Notes: generated by a model not told the origin, from the sequence alone. A stretch of DNA of 42,512 nt from Bacteroidota bacterium (GCA_023423835.1 JAFAEW010000021.1:1-42512); one strand, 5' to 3'. Positions 16,334 through 26,211 are shown, counted from the first letter of the stretch. Numbers and translations: made by a program.

Positions 16334-16996
16334 TTATTTTTTAAGATAAGGACCAATTGCGTTTTTCCAAATGAAATACCCTTTTTCATTCATATGGAGA
16401 CTATCCGATTTAAAAATTTCAGGTTTCGGTTTGCCATCGGAATTCAACATCAGTTGATATACATCCACAAATGCTGTATTGGTTTGCTGTGTTAAATAAT
16501 ACCGGATAGAAGCGTTGGCTGCTTCCACCGATGCACGATGTTGCTTTCGGACAGGACTGGGTTTGATGGAAACAAATACAACCGGAATTTCCTGAAACTG
16601 CTTTCTGATCATCTCAAATAAGATCTTAAATCTGTCGGAGACGGTGGCCGCATCAACATTCGGTTCTGTAAGGTCATTTTCCCCACAGTAAATTACAATT
16701 TGTTTTGGACGGTAGGGAAAAATGATATCGTCTGCATAATAAATGACATCCCTGAGACTTGAACCGCCAAACCCACGGTTGATGATCGGGAATCCGGGAA
16801 AATAGTTTTGTATGGAATCCCACATGCGGAAGGAAGAACTGCCGACAAAGAGGATGGCATTTTCTTTCGGTTTCTGGATGTTATCCTGTTGTTTGAAGTT
16901 TTCTATTTCGTCGGAAAATGCATGATTTTGTGAAAAGGAATCCGGGCCAAAGGCAACAAAAAGCAAAACCGGTAATAGTTTAAAAAATAATCTCAT
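16334..16996 (-). CDS. SGNH/GDSL-type esterase-like protein, exported
   Basis: A 220-residue protein with a signal peptide (to about residue 22, SFSQ) and an SGNH hydrolase fold. The block I Ser lies in VGSSSF (about Ser54), the Gly in GFGGSS (block II), the Asn in GENDLT (Asn107), and the Asp198/His201 dyad in SDSLHMN. Such enzymes remove acyl groups from sugars or act as lipases/esterases. Its position between a GH144-like glucanase and a GH3, with gaps of only 6 and 5 bp, suggests it removes acyl substituents (acetyl or succinyl) from the glucan that the operon degrades. That role is inferred from context. Confidence 0.88.
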   Translation of the reverse strand: MRLFFKLLPVLLFVAFGPDSFSQNHAFSDEIENFKQQDNIQKPKENAILFVGSSSFRMWDSIQNYFPGFPIINRGFGGSSLRDVIYYADDIIFPYRPKQIVIYCGENDLTEPNVDAATVSDRFKILFEMIRKQFQEIPVVFVSIKPSPVRKQHRASVEAANASIRYYLTQQTNTAFVDVYQLMLNSDGKPKPEIFKSDSLHMNEKGYFIWKNAIGPYLKK

Positions 16997-17002
16997 TGTA
17001 CT

Positions 17003-18355
17003 TTATTTAAAATGCGGACTGGTAAAATCAAGTTTTTTCAATCCGCTTTGAATTTCAGGAATTTTCATAAACAGGTTCCAGAGTAATCCGCTCCGATAGT
17101 TTTCGATCATTACAATTATCGGACCCTGATCAATCGCAAGATGCGAGCTCGCATACCAGTCTTTCGATTGGTTAAACGCGTCAACAAATCCATATTCACT
17201 CCACAATTTATCGCCCAGATCATAATAGAAATGTTTTAATGCCGCCATTGATTTATCCGGGGTATACGGAAACGACGATAGCGCCGCCGTTGGCGTTATT
17301 GTTCCAAGATCATTTGTAGGTGAATGCGCATTGTAACCGTTATACGTATCGCTGGCCGTTAATCCCCAGCAGTTTTCGCCATAACCTTCGAACTGGTTTG
17401 GATTGATGACACAATGTTTGTAATTGATGAGGGTGTGATTTTGAACCTGCTGCCAATAGTCTGAATACCGGTCTTTCAATCCCTTCGGATCCAATCCCAG
17501 GTAACTGTAATGTTCAAAAAAAAGCGGTCCGCCATAGGGAAATCCGAGAGGAAGAACGATATCGTAATAAGTTCTGCCGTTCAGGAAATAATTGCTTTGG
17601 GCCCAGCAGTTGTCATACACTTTTTTGCTTATCGGGTAGGTGGGCGAAGAAGCAGCCAGGATGTAGGTAATCAGGCATTCATTGTATCCTCTCAATTCAA
17701 AATTCATGCTCCAGCCGTTGTTTGGACTCCAATGCCAATATAGCAGATCGAGACCGCCCCGTGTATGCCAGTTCCATTCTGCTCCTTGCCATAAGCCGGT
17801 AATGCGGTTGCGCAGTTCTCTTTCGAGTGGATCGTCTCCATTGAAGTATTCCCGTACACAAAGCAGCCCCTCAAACAGGAAGGAGGTTTCCACCAGATCA
17901 GCTCCATCATCTTTTCGGCTGAAAGGGATGGTTTTACCGGTTTCACCATTCAACCAATGGGGAAAAATGCCGTGGTAGCTGTCTGCTTTTTCCAAAAATT
18001 TTACCGACTTCAGAAGATGTTTCACAGCAGTATCGCGGGTTATCCATTTTCGCTCGGTTGCAACGATGATGGCCATCAAACCAAAACCACTGCCGCCGGT
18101 TGTAATTACTTCATTTCCATAATTATACGCTTCATTGCTTCTTTCCCTCGCGAGGCCGCTCACCGGATGTGCAAAATTCCAGAAATACCGGAAGGTTTGT
18201 CTTTGCACAAGGTCAAGCAAGGCAGAATCAGACAGGTTTTTAGGACGTTGAAGCGGATCAAATTTTTCGCGCCCTTTTTGTTTTTGAGAAAATGTGGAAG
18301 ATGAGAAAAACAAAACCGGAATAAGCAAAGCAATCAATTTCAATTTCATGTCCAT
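17003..18355 (-). CDS. PF10091-family (GH144-like) glucanase, periplasmic
   Basis: A 450-residue exported enzyme. The signal peptide ends near TFSQ (about residue 24; starts at Met1 or Met3). The rest is an (alpha/alpha)6-barrel-type domain often annotated as glucoamylase (PF10091). The same fold includes family GH144, endo-beta-1,2-glucanases first described from Chitinophaga. Landmarks are QTFRYFWNFAHPVSG, TTGGSGFGLMA, HWLNGETGKTIPFS, DGADLVETSFL, WHWSPNNGWSMN and GPIIVMIENYRSGLLW. It is not a lipoprotein, unlike its paralogue at 29041-30720, so it probably works in the periplasm. It leads the operon with the SGNH protein and GH3. GH144 specificity is inferred; other PF10091 activities cannot be excluded from sequence alone. 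Confidence 0.82.
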   Translation of the reverse strand: MDMKLKLIALLIPVLFFSSSTFSQKQKGREKFDPLQRPKNLSDSALLDLVQRQTFRYFWNFAHPVSGLARERSNEAYNYGNEVITTGGSGFGLMAIIVATERKWITRDTAVKHLLKSVKFLEKADSYHGIFPHWLNGETGKTIPFSRKDDGADLVETSFLFEGLLCVREYFNGDDPLERELRNRITGLWQGAEWNWHTRGGLDLLYWHWSPNNGWSMNFELRGYNECLITYILAASSPTYPISKKVYDNCWAQSNYFLNGRTYYDIVLPLGFPYGGPLFFEHYSYLGLDPKGLKDRYSDYWQQVQNHTLINYKHCVINPNQFEGYGENCWGLTASDTYNGYNAHSPTNDLGTITPTAALSSFPYTPDKSMAALKHFYYDLGDKLWSEYGFVDAFNQSKDWYASSHLAIDQGPIIVMIENYRSGLLWNLFMKIPEIQSGLKKLDFTSPHFK

Positions 18356-18368
18356 AAATTAAAGCTTT

Positions 18369-18402
18369 TAAAAATACGGCTTTTTACTTTTAGTTTGATC
18401 AA
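18369..18402 (-). promoter_or_regulatory. Possible promoter of the GH144/SGNH/GH3 operon
   Basis: On the minus strand TATTTTTA (18369-18376, seven of eight matches to TAnnTTTG) is preceded by a TTG (18400-18402) with a 23-base spacer. The leader to the first ATG would be about 8-10 nt. The spacer is on the long side. Confidence 0.3.
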
Positions 18403-18508
18403 TAAGCGAACAACGGAATGCCAGACATCCTTGCTGCTCCTTAAATTATGCTTTAAATTTTGGACAATTGAGATGAATACTGTTGATTTGTTTTTCCAAA
18501 CCAACGTT

Positions 18509-20494
18509 ATGAGAGTAGTTTTACCCCTGATCCTCACTCTGATCGCAATTTCAACGTTTGCACAAAAAAACAAAAGCAAATTTGCCAGGTACGGCAACAT
18601 CAGCAAAGAGGATTTGCAGAAGCAGGTTTATGAAATTGACAGCAGCGCAAATGCGGTGATCCTGTATGATGTGGCGGAAGTCTATCTTGAAGGCAACTCC
18701 AAAAACTCGATTTCTTTGTTTACTAAAAGACACAAGATCATCCACATACTAAACAAAAACGGATATGATCTGGCGAAAGAGGAAATCAGGTTATATAATG
18801 ATCTGGAAGAAATTGAGAAATTCAGGGCAACAACTTACAACCTCGAAGGCGATAAGATTGTAACAACCGGCGTTGATAAATCTTCTAAATTCATTGAAAA
18901 AATAGATGAAGATGTAACCGCTCAAAAGTTTACATTTCCGCAGGTGAGGGAAGGAAGTATCATTGAATTTGAATATGTAACTGAGTCACGGGTCTTCTGG
19001 CAACCCGACACCTGGTATTTCCAAAGTCTTGATGCACCAACGTTGTACAGTGAATTCAATTTTGATATTCCTCAATTTTTAAACTACAACTTCCTGGCGC
19101 AGGGTTATCATCCCATTGCGGTTAGTGAACGAAAAGAATCGACTCAAAATTTTTATTTTAGTGTAGACGGACAACATCGTTCTTCACTGCCGGCCTCTGT
19201 AAACAGCTATAAATGGGCAATGAAAGATGTTCCGGCATTGAAATATGAGAGTTTCACCACTTCACTGAATAACCATATTTCCAGAATGGAGTTTCAGCTT
19301 TCTTCAGTTAGTCAGCCCTTAACGCCGAAAAGTTACAGCACAACCTGGGCCGATGTGGTGACGGATCTTTTGAAATCGGAAAACTTCGGGCAGAAATTGT
19401 CGGCTTCCAACAACTGGATGTCGGAAGATCTCAAACCGATTATTCAATCCGGAAAAAGTGATATGGAAACGGCAATGGCCATCTATTACTACGTAAAGGA
19501 TAACTTTAAATGTACAAGGGATTATGGCCTTTTCCTCAATCAGAGCCTGAGAAATATTTTCAAATCAAAAAGCGGTAATGTGGCAGAGATCAACATCCTG
19601 CTTACGGCGATGCTGCGTTATGCCGGATTTGAAGCGCATCCCGTTTTGGTGAGTACGCGCAATCATGGTTATGCCTACGTTGTTTCTCCGATGCTGAAAA
19701 GCATGAACTATGTGATCACCACAGTAAATATCGGCGACAAAGTGTATTATCTTGATGCCACCAATCCTTATATTGGTTTTGGAAAACTTCCCCTCGACTG
19801 TTTCAACGGATTTGCGGTGATCGCAAATGCCGAAGCTTCGCCGGTTTCATTCGATGCCGCTCAGGTAAACGAACAAAAGCGAACGGTGTTATTTGTAAAC
19901 AACCTTGAAAACCATAAATGGGGTGGAAAGGTGCGGCAGGTTCTCGGATACTACGAATCCGAAGAAATGCGGAAAAAAATTTCTGAAAAAGGGAAAGAAG
20001 AAATTCAAAAGCAACTTCAAAGTGAGTACCGCGATTTCGCCACTGTTGAAAATGTTGGTTTCGATTGGCTGGATGAATACGAAAAGCCTGCGGTGTTGAC
20101 TTACGAGCTTGACCTGAATGTTGATGGCGAAGATCTCTTGTATTTTTCTCCGGTGATGGTCGACGGATTGAAAAAGAATCCCTTTTCAGGAAGTGAAAGA
20201 CATTATCCGGTAGAAATGCCCTACTGCATGGATGAATCGGTGCAGGCAACCATAGAAATTCCGGAAGGCTATACCGTAGATGAATTACCAAAATCTGTGA
20301 AGATGCTTTTAGATGAGGAAGGCAAAAGCTTTTTTGAATACCGGATTTCGGTTTCCTCTAACCTCATTTCCTTTGTTTTCCGTACAAAAATCAGTCAGGC
20401 TTTTTTCGCTCCCGAAGAATATCCGGTTTTGAAAGAATTTTTTAATCAGATCTATAAAAAACAAAGCGAACGGATCGTATTTAAAAAGATGTAG
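18509..20494 (+). CDS. Exported DUF3857/transglutaminase-like protein, catalytic Cys lost
   Basis: A 661-residue exported protein starting at ATG 18509 (MRVVLPLILTLIAISTFAQ signal peptide); the open frame extends 38 codons upstream but that part is not protein-like. An N-terminal DUF3857 beta domain (about residues 40-230) is followed by a transglutaminase-like core (about 280-430) and a C-terminal beta domain (DUF3858-like). At the place of the catalytic Cys there is Val358 (SGNVAE instead of GxCxE). The His position reads MNYVIT instead of NHVI, so it should not be an active thiol enzyme. Its neighbour, 1 bp downstream, is an active-looking paralogue; the two may work as a pair. Function of the family in Bacteroidota is unknown. 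Confidence 0.85.
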   Translation: MRVVLPLILTLIAISTFAQKNKSKFARYGNISKEDLQKQVYEIDSSANAVILYDVAEVYLEGNSKNSISLFTKRHKIIHILNKNGYDLAKEEIRLYNDLEEIEKFRATTYNLEGDKIVTTGVDKSSKFIEKIDEDVTAQKFTFPQVREGSIIEFEYVTESRVFWQPDTWYFQSLDAPTLYSEFNFDIPQFLNYNFLAQGYHPIAVSERKESTQNFYFSVDGQHRSSLPASVNSYKWAMKDVPALKYESFTTSLNNHISRMEFQLSSVSQPLTPKSYSTTWADVVTDLLKSENFGQKLSASNNWMSEDLKPIIQSGKSDMETAMAIYYYVKDNFKCTRDYGLFLNQSLRNIFKSKSGNVAEINILLTAMLRYAGFEAHPVLVSTRNHGYAYVVSPMLKSMNYVITTVNIGDKVYYLDATNPYIGFGKLPLDCFNGFAVIANAEASPVSFDAAQVNEQKRTVLFVNNLENHKWGGKVRQVLGYYESEEMRKKISEKGKEEIQKQLQSEYRDFATVENVGFDWLDEYEKPAVLTYELDLNVDGEDLLYFSPVMVDGLKKNPFSGSERHYPVEMPYCMDESVQATIEIPEGYTVDELPKSVKMLLDEEGKSFFEYRISVSSNLISFVFRTKISQAFFAPEEYPVLKEFFNQIYKKQSERIVFKKM

Positions 20495-20495
20495 T

Positions 20496-22397
20496 ATGAA
20501 GTTTCCCCTTTTCCTGGTAATTGCAATTTGTATTTCAGCCGGTGTGCAAGCGGCAGATACAAAATATCCTGTAAGTAAAATTCCTGAAAATCTCAAAACA
20601 GGAGCAAATGTTGTTAAGCGGATTGAAAATATAGAATTTACGATCGTAAACACGGGTTCAACCATCTATAAATATCATTATGCACTAACGATCTTAAACC
20701 GCTTCGGAGATAAACATGCCGGCTTCAAAACATTTTATGATAAGCTCAGTAAGATTGTCTCGATTGACGCTAACCTTTATGATGCCAACGGCAACCTGAT
20801 AAAAAAGTTAAAGACAAAGGATATAACCGACCTGAGTGCCGTAAGCGACAATAACCTCATGGACGATTCGAGGGTGAAGCTTCACAACTTCAATTACAAC
20901 TCCTACCCTTATACCGTGGAATATATTGTGGAAGAAAGATTCAACAACACCTTTCATTTTCCGGGCTGGGCGCCTCAACCCGACGAGAATTATTCGGTGG
21001 AAGAAAGCAGCTACACGATTGTTTGTCCGGAAAATTATACCGTTCGCTATCGCGAATTCAATTATCCGGGAGAAGCAGCAAAGAAAGTTGAAAATGGAAA
21101 ATCAAAAATCCGCTGGCAGGTAGGTCTCCTTGCACCCTTTAAAGAAATGTTTGCAAACAGCTCTTTGAGGGATTTAACCACAGTCGTCTATTTTGCTCCT
21201 ACATCCTTTGAAATTGAAGGTTATAAAGGCAACATGCAAAGCTGGAATGACTTCGCGAAATTTCAAAGCTCTCTTAACGTTGGTCGCGATGTACTACCAA
21301 CGAATATTTCTGACAAGGTAAGGGAAATCTGCGCCGGAGTTTCAAGCGATGAAGAAAAGGTGAAATTACTGTATGAATATTTTCAAAAGAATACCCGTTA
21401 TATAAGCATTCAGTTAGGTTTGGGTGGATGGCAGCCGTTCGATGCCGGTTATGTTGCAAAAAAAGGATATGGCGACTGTAAGGCGTTGACAAATTATATG
21501 CAAAGCCTGCTGAAGGAAGCTGGCATCCGTTCACTCTACTCGATTGTGAATGCCGGTGCAAAAACCGCCATCATGGAAGACTTTCCTTCCCTGCAGTTCA
21601 ACCATGTTATTCTTTGTGTTCCGCTTGAAAAAGACAGCATCTGGCTTGAATGTACAAGCCAAAGTCTTCCTGCAGGATACATGAGCGCGTTTACCGGAAA
21701 TACCAAAGCGTTGATGAGCACTGAAAGTGGCGGCCAGCTCATCGCCACTCCAAGATATGGGCTGAATGAAAATAAAGAACTGAGGTATATAAACGCCAGA
21801 CTGAAAGAGGAAGGTGAATTAGAAATGCAGATCAGGACTTCCTATAGTTGCCTGAAACAGGATCAAATCTGGATGAAGACTGAATATTTACCTAAAGATC
21901 AGATCCGGAAGGAACTTGAAAAGCAATACGATCTCGGTACTTATCATATCATTGACTTCAAATACGCCAAACAACCGGGAAGACTGCCTGTCATGAAAGA
22001 GGAAATCGAACTGGTTGCCAACAGCTATGCGGTGATGTCGGGAAAAAGATTGTTCATCAATCCGAATATTTTAAACCGTTCCAACAAAAATCCGGCTGAA
22101 ACGGAAGGCCGGAAAGCCGATTTTATTTTCAATACCGCCTTTCATGATGAAGACAGTGTAGAAATTGAAATCCCCTCCGGCTATACGGTGGAATCGCTTC
22201 CGAAAGATATCGCACTGAAATCTGCTTACGGTAATTATTCTGCGAGTTACAGGTTCGAAGGTAACAGGATCAGTTACAAACGAATGTTTGAACAGTTTGA
22301 CGGGCGGTTTAAGGCACCGGAACAAAAGGAAATAGTCGCATTTTTCAATGCGGTTTTTAAGCAAGACCGGGCATCGGTTGTGCTGATCAAACAGTAA
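20496..22397 (+). CDS. Exported DUF3857/transglutaminase-like protein, catalytic residues kept
   Basis: A 633-residue exported protein (signal peptide to about residue 19, VQAAD). DUF3857 lies at about 35-230, the transglutaminase-like core at about 270-400 and a C-terminal DUF3858-like beta domain after that. The thiol-protease-type residues are present: Cys328 in GYGDCKAL, His370 in FNHVIL, and Glu385 in WLECTS where the usual Asp is replaced by Glu. It starts one base after the stop of a paralogue that lacks the Cys and His, so the two are co-translated. Expected activity is peptide bond hydrolysis or transfer in the periplasm; the substrate is unknown. A TonB-receptor-like gene follows after 81 bp. 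Confidence 0.87.
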   Translation: MKFPLFLVIAICISAGVQAADTKYPVSKIPENLKTGANVVKRIENIEFTIVNTGSTIYKYHYALTILNRFGDKHAGFKTFYDKLSKIVSIDANLYDANGNLIKKLKTKDITDLSAVSDNNLMDDSRVKLHNFNYNSYPYTVEYIVEERFNNTFHFPGWAPQPDENYSVEESSYTIVCPENYTVRYREFNYPGEAAKKVENGKSKIRWQVGLLAPFKEMFANSSLRDLTTVVYFAPTSFEIEGYKGNMQSWNDFAKFQSSLNVGRDVLPTNISDKVREICAGVSSDEEKVKLLYEYFQKNTRYISIQLGLGGWQPFDAGYVAKKGYGDCKALTNYMQSLLKEAGIRSLYSIVNAGAKTAIMEDFPSLQFNHVILCVPLEKDSIWLECTSQSLPAGYMSAFTGNTKALMSTESGGQLIATPRYGLNENKELRYINARLKEEGELEMQIRTSYSCLKQDQIWMKTEYLPKDQIRKELEKQYDLGTYHIIDFKYAKQPGRLPVMKEEIELVANSYAVMSGKRLFINPNILNRSNKNPAETEGRKADFIFNTAFHDEDSVEIEIPSGYTVESLPKDIALKSAYGNYSASYRFEGNRISYKRMFEQFDGRFKAPEQKEIVAFFNAVFKQDRASVVLIKQ

Positions 22398-22446
22398 TTC
22401 TCCAGGGCTTTATTCTTTTCTTCTGTATAAAAAATAATATCTGTGT

Positions 22447-22454
22447 TATATTTA
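22447..22454 (+). promoter_or_regulatory. Possible -7 box for the TonB-receptor-like gene
   Basis: TATATTTA has seven of eight matches to TAnnTTTG, 24 bp before the TTG start at 22479. No TTG -33 element is seen. Confidence 0.25.
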
Positions 22455-22478
22455 TGCAAAATAACCGGAAAGCAATAG

Positions 22479-25175
22479 TTGTCGTTGAACGTAATTAAAG
22501 CCATATTAGTAATAATTTCTGGTATTTTATCGGGAGTGCAACCGGCCTTGTCGCAACAAAAACTTGTTGATATCAGGGTGGTCGTCACAGATACTTCAGA
22601 CGCTCCTGTGGAAAATGCCATTATCTCCATTATTGACCAAAACGGTTCCGGATTTTCATTTGAATTTACCGACAAAAATGGGGAAGCAGATCTGTCATTC
22701 ATTCAAAATGATGGGGAATCAGATATTCACATAAAAATTACCGCTGTTACCTATCATACTCAACTGCTGCCACTTCTCGATGATAAGAAAGTGTATAAAG
22801 TTCAATTAAAACAGAATCCCGATGAACTAACGGAAGTGCTCGTAAATGGTCCGGACGGACCCAGAATTGTCAGGAAAGATGATACGTTGAGTTATTCGAC
22901 GGCCGATTTCAGATTGCCCAATGATCGCACCATCGGAGATGTATTGCAAAGAATTCCGGGAGTTGAGCTGTCAGAATCCGGCGTTGTTTATTTTATGGGA
23001 AGACCGATTAGCAATTTATATATTGACGGCGACGATCTTTTTAACGACAAATATGGCATCCTGCTGAAAAATTTGCAAGCCGGGTTGATTGATTCGGTTG
23101 AAGTTATTGACAACAACCAGCAGATGAAAATCCTTCAGGGGAAAAAATCGGGCACAGATCCGGCAATTAATTTAAGAATGAAAACCCGCTCAAAAGATGA
23201 AGTCCTTAATTCCCTTGAGGTTGCAGGGGGTTTGCCGGAGCAGTACGACCTTTCCATTCAATCCATGTTATTTAAACCATCCTTTAAAACGGTCAATACC
23301 GCAAAATCCAATGATGCAGGGCAGAGCTATCTGGCTGAAACCGTCCCCTTTCAGCGGAATAGCAAGTGGCAGAAATGGAATGAAAAAAACGAGTTCACCG
23401 ATTTTCTTTCCGCCGGCCGGTATTCTTCTCCCTCCCTCAATATGAACAGGTGGTTGTTTAATAACAGCCAGATGCTCAGTTTGAACAATCTTTGGAAAGC
23501 CGGAAATCAAAACGAAATCAGGGTCAATGCCAACGCTTTGAGGGAATTGGATAATATGGATTATGGCAACACGCTCAATTATTATGCCTATAAAGATACG
23601 ATTGAATATTCTGAAACAGGAAGCGAAAAATCGAAGAACAACTATTATGATCTTACGGCAAACTACAATACCAATCATTCAAAATTATTCCTTAATAATG
23701 AGTTGAAAGTTCACTATAGAAACCGTTTTACATCGGCAGATTTACTTTCCCTAAATCAGCATATCGATCAGCAACTGGAGCAGAAAGATTACGGTATTTC
23801 CAATACTTTCAGGACGCTTCATTTGTTAAAAAACCGCCTGATCGGAGAGGTTTATTCAAATATCGCCTTTAGCAGCCGGCCGGAAGTTTTAGATGTTTTT
23901 CCGGGCGTACAGGAAAGAATCATCAACAGTGGAAGGAAATATTTCTGCACGACGCAAAATATAGAATTCGATGATTTTTCAACCACCAATGCCCTTGGAA
24001 TCAGCTCGCTGCGAGAGCGGTTTTTTCAATCCTACACTGCCGGATTCAACTATAACCGTCAGTCGCTCAACACCTCTTTGATCGGCATTTCCGACAATAA
24101 GGAAATCATTGATCCGGGTGAAGGATTTTCCGGAAAGGAAAAGTTTATTCGATTCCGGCCCTTTTTTGTTGGGGAGTGGATCTTTCACACCGAAAAACAC
24201 GAGCTCTCCGCATCGGTCTATTTCAAATCGTCGTTTATTCGATTTGAAAATGACAGCACCTTTGAAAGAGCATTCGTTACCGCAAATCCCTCCATCGGTT
24301 ATAAACTCAAAACCGGTAAAGAATCAAACATGATTATAAAGGCATCGATTGATCACGAAGAAGGAAATATCGAAGATCTATACCCTTCTGTAATTCTATC
24401 AGATTTCAGAACGCTTCTCAAAAAAAGGCTTCCATTTCTTAAAGAGCGAAGCCGGACAATTGCGGGAAGATTTAATTTTCAAAAAACCGCACAACTTTTG
24501 GTCGGCCACGTTGGGTTGAGCTATTCCAGTAAGCATCTCAACTATATTACTTCCTACAAACTTTCACCCACAGCCGTCGAAATTGTTGCGCTTCCATACG
24601 AAAATGAAGCAAATACCCTTGCTTTTAATGCTGTTGTATCCAAATATTTAAATCCGATAAAAGCAAATATCGAAGTAAAGGGTAGCGGAACCATCAGCAA
24701 TTCACAACGCATTCAGCAAAGCGTTTTACTGCCCGTAAAAAATCTGAGGTTAGGATATGAGATTAATCTGATTAAAAAACTTGAATCCTTTCTAACACTC
24801 GCGTACCAGGTGAAGTATAACCGGTTTAAAGCAACCATGGAAAATACGGCGGGAAACGAGTTTGAAAAGCATTCCTCTGCCCTGACAAACCGTTTCGTTC
24901 TAAATGCTTTTCCCGGCGACCATTGGAAATTAAACGTGGGAGTAAATTCAAAACACAATCGTATTGAAGACATGACATCCTATCACTACGTGATGATCGA
25001 TGCATCCTTGAAATACCAGTTTTCGAATCCTGACCTGGAGATATCGGTTGAAGGATCAAACCTAAACGGCGCGAAAAATTACCAGGAAATTTATATGGTT
25101 GCAAATAATTTATTGATCAACGATTTTAATCTCCGCCCACCTTCTTTTATGCTGAGATGTTCTTTCAATTTCTAA
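22479..25175 (+). CDS. TonB-receptor-like outer-membrane beta-barrel protein
   Basis: An 898-residue predicted outer-membrane protein. There is no ATG at the N-terminus: a stop (TAG) lies directly upstream of the TTG at 22479, and a second TTG is at 22485. Either gives a normal signal peptide ending ALSQQ. A carboxypeptidase-like/CNA-B beta domain (about residues 30-115) is followed by a plug-like region (about 125-260) with IGDVLQRIPGVE, MGRPISNLYIDGDDLF and VEVIDNNQQMKIL. A long barrel ends in MLRCSFNF. Sequence style is that of Bacteroidota receptors not paired with SusD. It follows the transglutaminase-like pair on the same strand and may be its export or import partner; the ligand is unknown. 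Confidence 0.82.
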   Translation: MSLNVIKAILVIISGILSGVQPALSQQKLVDIRVVVTDTSDAPVENAIISIIDQNGSGFSFEFTDKNGEADLSFIQNDGESDIHIKITAVTYHTQLLPLLDDKKVYKVQLKQNPDELTEVLVNGPDGPRIVRKDDTLSYSTADFRLPNDRTIGDVLQRIPGVELSESGVVYFMGRPISNLYIDGDDLFNDKYGILLKNLQAGLIDSVEVIDNNQQMKILQGKKSGTDPAINLRMKTRSKDEVLNSLEVAGGLPEQYDLSIQSMLFKPSFKTVNTAKSNDAGQSYLAETVPFQRNSKWQKWNEKNEFTDFLSAGRYSSPSLNMNRWLFNNSQMLSLNNLWKAGNQNEIRVNANALRELDNMDYGNTLNYYAYKDTIEYSETGSEKSKNNYYDLTANYNTNHSKLFLNNELKVHYRNRFTSADLLSLNQHIDQQLEQKDYGISNTFRTLHLLKNRLIGEVYSNIAFSSRPEVLDVFPGVQERIINSGRKYFCTTQNIEFDDFSTTNALGISSLRERFFQSYTAGFNYNRQSLNTSLIGISDNKEIIDPGEGFSGKEKFIRFRPFFVGEWIFHTEKHELSASVYFKSSFIRFENDSTFERAFVTANPSIGYKLKTGKESNMIIKASIDHEEGNIEDLYPSVILSDFRTLLKKRLPFLKERSRTIAGRFNFQKTAQLLVGHVGLSYSSKHLNYITSYKLSPTAVEIVALPYENEANTLAFNAVVSKYLNPIKANIEVKGSGTISNSQRIQQSVLLPVKNLRLGYEINLIKKLESFLTLAYQVKYNRFKATMENTAGNEFEKHSSALTNRFVLNAFPGDHWKLNVGVNSKHNRIEDMTSYHYVMIDASLKYQFSNPDLEISVEGSNLNGAKNYQEIYMVANNLLINDFNLRPPSFMLRCSFNF

Positions 25176-25230
25176 GCCTCACCCTATCCATTTCAAAGCG
25201 GTCGCTATTTTAATTATTTTCGCTAAAAAA

Positions 25231-26211
25231 ATGCTTTGTATATACCATCAGTCCACTGATCCCTATTTCAATATTGCAACGGACGAATATATTTTCAAAC
25301 ACATAGAGGAAGATTGTTTCATGCTATGGCAAAATGACAATGCCATTATCGTTGGGAAGCATCAGAATACACTGGCCGAAATTAATTTTGATTATGTAAA
25401 GAAAAACAACATTCACGTGGTGCGGCGGCTTTCGGGCGGTGGCGCGGTTTATCATGACCTGGGAAATCTCAATTTTTCGTTTACCCAAACGGGAAAAGAT
25501 TCCAGCCTTATGGATTTTCACAAATTTACCAAACCAATCATCGATGTCTTGCAAAGCCTCGGAGTGAATGCGGCATTTGAAGGAAGAAACGATATTACCA
25601 TTGATGGTCAGAAAATCTCCGGAAATGCAGAGCATATTTACAAAAATAAAATTCTTCATCACGGAACATTATTGTTTGCGTCGGAAATGAAAAATGTGAG
25701 TGAGGCGCTGAAGATTCATCCTTTAAAATACAGCGATAAGGCGGTAAAATCAGTTCCGAAAAGGGTTACCAATATTTCTTCTCACTTAAAATCTCCCATC
25801 TCAATTCAACAGTTTACTGAGATGATTATGCAGCATGTAATGCAAACTTTCCCCGGATCGAAATTGTACAGTTTTACGCCTGCCGACCTTGAAATCATCG
25901 AAAGGATCAGAAATGAGAAGTATGCCACCAAAGAATGGAATTACGGATATTCGCCCGATTACAGTTTTAAAAAAGAAATTAAAACCGCCGGCGGTATGCT
26001 TGAAATGAATATTGATGCAGAACAGGGAATTATAAAAAAGATCAAGATATTCGGCGACTTTTTCAACGAAAAGGACATATCGGAGATTGAATATGCATTA
26101 GTTGGCACCGCACATGATGAAGAGGCAATAAGAACCCGTTTAAAAGATTATGATATCGGCCGGTATTTCCGAAACATAACCATTGACGACATGATTGCCG
26201 TGATGTTTTAA
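25231..26211 (+). CDS. lplA: Lipoate-protein ligase A
   Basis: A 326-residue cytoplasmic ligase that attaches free lipoate, through lipoyl-AMP, to E2 and GcvH domains. The N-terminal catalytic domain shows the family signature RRLSGGGAVYHDLGNLNFSF (about residues 65-84), followed by GRNDITIDGQKISGNAE and HHGTLLF with the adenylate-binding residues. The C-terminal accessory domain (about 245-326) is present, so this is the full bi-domain LplA form. Adjacent genes are unrelated. It is convergent with the TPR gene on its right. Confidence 0.94.
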   Translation: MLCIYHQSTDPYFNIATDEYIFKHIEEDCFMLWQNDNAIIVGKHQNTLAEINFDYVKKNNIHVVRRLSGGGAVYHDLGNLNFSFTQTGKDSSLMDFHKFTKPIIDVLQSLGVNAAFEGRNDITIDGQKISGNAEHIYKNKILHHGTLLFASEMKNVSEALKIHPLKYSDKAVKSVPKRVTNISSHLKSPISIQQFTEMIMQHVMQTFPGSKLYSFTPADLEIIERIRNEKYATKEWNYGYSPDYSFKKEIKTAGGMLEMNIDAEQGIIKKIKIFGDFFNEKDISEIEYALVGTAHDEEAIRTRLKDYDIGRYFRNITIDDMIAVMF

